A DNA stretch of 64,000 nt, taken from positions 139,580,461 to 139,644,460 of the forward strand of contig CM030361.1 of the NCBI GenBank assembly GCA_017893485.1, in the 5' to 3' direction. The number at the start of each line of letters is the position of its first letter. Position 1 is the stretch's first letter. The notes under the pieces are model-generated. The model had not been told where the DNA came from. It made no database searches and saw only the letters and a list, made by a program, of their open reading frames with translations. Positions 61,209 through 64,000 of the stretch are shown piece after piece. Position numbers and translations under genes: made by a program. This DNA comes from Hemerocallis citrina. Its lineage: Eukaryota > Streptophyta > Magnoliopsida > Asparagales > Asphodelaceae.

Positions 61209-61466
61209 GAGCAATGTTCCATTGCAAACGGGTCCCGTGCAAATATGTATACAAACCACTTAAGCCGTTGTTGGGAAACAACGGCTTAGGTTCTGTTGTT
61301 TCGAATATAACTCAAGCCGTTGTTCGGAACAACAGAGTAATGCTCCACTGAAAACGTACTGTAGCGATGAAAACGTGGAAAACCACGTAGGCCGCTGTTT
61401 CCAACAACGGCCTAGGCGGTTTTCACGTGTTTTCACAACATTTGCGTTTTCAATGAAGCATTTCCC
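61209..61466. mobile_element. MITE, about 258 bp, with internal hairpins
   Basis: The imperfect inverted ends of about 22 bp (GAGCAATGTTCCATTGCAAACG at the left; the complement of the right end reads GGGAAATGCTTCATTGAAAACG) lie in TA-rich flanks, suggesting a TA target. Inside, AAGCCGTTGTT and AACAACGGCTT form a hairpin with four loop bases, and a second, related hairpin is near 61400-61430. No coding capacity. Confidence 0.65.
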
Positions 61467-61829
61467 TATATATATATATATATATATATATATGTAATTC
61501 AGAAGAAAAAAAATTCTTGGATTTTCGTATATATTTAGTAGCATATTTTCATTTCCATTGCATAACAATAGTTCCAATCGATCAACCATATTTAATTAGT
61601 AATTGATGTACATCATTGGAATGGTACATGGATTGATAGACTCTAAACTGTTTTCTTAATATTAAAAACTAATACCCAAATATTTCTGATTAAGAATCAG
61701 AAATCATACCAACACTGTAAGGAAGGGAAACATTGCCACCCTGATGGGTCCAATATCCTTACATTCTCAAATCATGATGTGATTTTGTTAGAGCAAAAGT
61801 GTGAGAACCACATGCCTTAATACAATTTT

Positions 61830-62045
61830 GGAGTTATGGTATAGCGGTACGAGTCTTTCACATGATATAAGAGTAATCAGTTTTCGAGTCGCACTGAGCG
61901 GGCAAATGTATCTATCTATTTTTAAAAAAAATATTGTTAATATGATGTGCAAATTCAGGACTCGGCCCACAATTTCTATGGCATTTGTCTTGCTCTTTTG
62001 GCCAACTAAAAATGGGCACTTGACTTGCGGTGTGTGTTAGATTAC
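61830..62045 (+). other. Possible SINE fragment
   Basis: TATAGCGGTACGAG and, 40 bases on, GTTTTCGAGTC resemble tRNA-type box A and box B. The region is followed by AT-rich DNA. There is no clear tail or target copy, so this is weak. Confidence 0.25.
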
Positions 62046-62751
62046 AACTGTAAAATTCTCAACCCGTAACTTGGGAATTTTACTACAATGGCAGGGTCCT
62101 CACACAAACACTCACCTCTATTATTTCTCCACTATCATTTCCTGTCCTTGCCAATGCCCACAGGTAAAGAAGTCTGGTTGGGAATCAGTCAACCCAACTT
62201 TTTTTCCTATGTACACATGTCAGGCTTTTAGTAATCATTTTAGAAATTGGATTCCAGCTCTTCGCCATCATAATCCTGTTCCCAGATTGTTGACATCCTC
62301 TCATCATAGACCAGAATATTAGGAGGACAGAGAGATAATGTAGTCACTTAAAAAACTTGCATTGGTTCATTCATCGGCTAACTAAGATTTGAGTAGATAG
62401 CAATAAAATATCTGAATATTGATCTGGTTCACATAGTAGAGATTTTCTACCCAAATAGTACTTAATTATTTGAACTGAGAAGCATAAAACTTTCTGAGAT
62501 GAAGACATGAAGAAGTTAATTTCCCTAATTCTAGATAGACCAAGAAAGACCTGAGTAGTATAAACAGAAGTAGTACAAACCCCAAATAAAGGGGGATGCT
62601 GTAGGTTGGTCTCAAACTCGAGATCTTTCCTCTTTGCCCATTCCCTATTTTTAGATGTTGTGATTCCCAGTAGCATCCAGTGATAAATCAAAGCCCATTT
62701 TATTCTTCTAATCGCTAATTAATTAACATATCTCTAATCTCTAATCTCTAA

Positions 62752-63218
62752 GGGGGGTGTTTGATACACGGATTGAAAAATTTCTAGGAATGAAAAGATT
62801 TCCGAAAATGTGAGGATGAGAATAAAGATTTACGGGAATGTTGCATTATCGCTTTTGGTATAGTACATTCTATTTCCGGGAATCCATTATTATTATAATT
62901 TTTTATTCTAGTTTTTTTGGTTTTTTTTATTTTTTTGATATGAAAATCATATAAGAATGCTCAAATTTCCTGATTTTAGCAAGGAATATATTTTTTTATT
63001 CTAGTTTTTTTGGATTATTTTAATGTTTGTTATGGAAATCACATAGGAATCCTCAAATCCCATGGTTTTTGGGGAATGAAAATCATTTCCAACAAAGAAT
63101 TTTGATTCCCTTGAGAATCTATCATTCCTTCCAAAACTATGTTTGTCACATACCAAACAAGGTAATCTAAGAGGGAATATGAGATTCCCTTACACATTCT
63201 CACGTACCAAACACCCCC
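62752..63218. mobile_element. Tourist/PIF-Harbinger-type MITE, 467 bp
   Basis: It starts GGGGGGTGTTTGATAC and ends GTACCAAACACCCCC, flanked by the 3-bp duplication TAA (62749-62751 and 63219-63221), as in Tourist elements. Two inner pieces around TTTTTTATTCTAGTTTTTTTGG repeat. No gene. Confidence 0.8.
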
Positions 63219-63259
63219 TAATATTATAATGGAAGAAGGCCTTAGGGACTGTTCTTTTT

Positions 63260-63390
63260 TTTTGCCTCTTATAAGAGGTGACCTCTTATAAGAGATTTAC
63301 AATAAGAGCCTCTTATAAGAGCCTCTTTTTTAGGTGTTTTTTTATATAAAAATAACCTCTTATAAGTACCTCTTATAAGAGATTTATGTT
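63260..63390. repeat. Cluster of 12-bp palindromes CTCTTATAAGAG
   Basis: Perfect copies are at 63266-63277, 63283-63294, 63310-63321 and 63370-63381, with imperfect ones between and after. It may be part of another short element starting near TTAGGGACTGTTC. No gene. Confidence 0.8.
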
Positions 63391-64000
63391 CTTTTTTCAC
63401 CTCTTACAAGAGCCTTTTTTCTACTTTTAGACATTTTTGCCCTTACAATATAATTTCTCTATTTATATAATCCGATGAAATGTTATCTTTTTAATGATGT
63501 TGCTGTTGTTTGCAAATAGTATGCACTGATAGAAATATATCTGTCATAAGTTTCTTATTTATGCGGAGTATTTTCAAAGGTGTACCATATCCATGCTTCT
63601 TTATAACACACTGGGATTTTCAGATGAAACCAATCATGACCTGATTTATCCAATATATTTTAGGCCCTCCTCAATTTAAAATTCCCTCATTCTTATATCT
63701 GCATTTAAATTCCGTCTTCTTTGGTGGTAAACAAAGAAAGCAAGAGTCATGGGGATGAATCTCTAGTTAACTTGCGTATATGAAGTATGATGAAATGAAA
63801 CAATAGTAATATCCTGTACAAAATATACATCTAACCAAATCATCTTTTCTTAAAAAAATAAAAATAAAAAAACAAGCAGAAGAAAACAAAATGGGTTTTC
63901 GGATATACGCAGAAAATGCCAGAAATGAGCATGCAAGCACCTGATGATTTATCTGAGAATTAATGAATGAATTACTATTCTAGATGCTATTCTGCGTTAT

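Larger units (their letters stand above)
61151..64000 (-). other. Upstream intron of the phosphatase gene to the window edge
   Basis: Apart from the MITEs and possible SINE listed separately, I find no exon here. In the family the missing first coding part should end just before a Tyr-Gln-Phe segment in phase 0, and I see no such donor in this stretch. 63420-64000 is AT-rich with nothing recognisable. Confidence 0.5.

Noticed and set aside
61650..61760. Further phosphatase exon
   Set aside because: The - strand is open for a short stretch, but the peptide does not fit the family before the Tyr-Gln-Phe segment.
1..64000. CRISPR arrays, operons, rRNA or prokaryotic signals
   Set aside because: None seen; the window is plant nuclear DNA with spliced genes.

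Overview
This is nuclear DNA from a flowering plant. The evidence is spliced genes with GT-AG introns, a plant-type purple acid phosphatase gene, and plant transposable elements of many classes: Helitrons, a Tat-type Ty3/gypsy element, Ty1/copia, and hAT, Stowaway and Tourist MITEs. I cannot name the species. Only two host genes are supported. Most of the window is nested mobile DNA.

Layout. 1-544 is left flank. 545-35231 is one giant inverted repeat. Each arm is a Helitron of about 10.4 kb plus about 340 bp of flanking DNA, around a 211-bp spacer (11272-11482). Left Helitron: 545-10928, + strand. Right Helitron: 11825-35231, - strand, interrupted by a 13,013-bp Tat-lineage LTR retrotransposon (15694-28706, 5-bp target duplication ACATG). 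With the insert and one target copy removed, the arms are 10,727 and 10,731 bp. Both outer ends stop exactly at the Helitron 5' TC terminus, with A outside on the left and T on the right. The palindrome therefore looks like a fold-back Helitron dimer inserted as one unit. The Helitrons carry no Rep/helicase gene that I can see. They do carry a spliced 93-codon reading frame, a 107-residue unrecognised gene fragment and many internal repeats.

35232-47011: two hAT-type MITE ends, a TATA box, then a six-exon gene for a small SAP-domain protein (178 aa, + strand). Its long introns hold repeats and a Stowaway MITE. 47012-48630 is the intergenic gap between two convergent genes. 48631-61150 holds nine exons (496 residues) of a - strand purple acid phosphatase most like Arabidopsis PAP1. 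The first exon(s) lie beyond the window. One of its introns (51487-60649) carries a short-LTR Ty1/copia element that was later partly tandem-duplicated together with 99 bp of host intron, and one copy then received a 770-bp hAT MITE. 61151-64000 is upstream intron with more MITEs.

The window is two quiet host genes in a transposon-rich neighbourhood. The feature I would study first is the Helitron-bounded palindrome.
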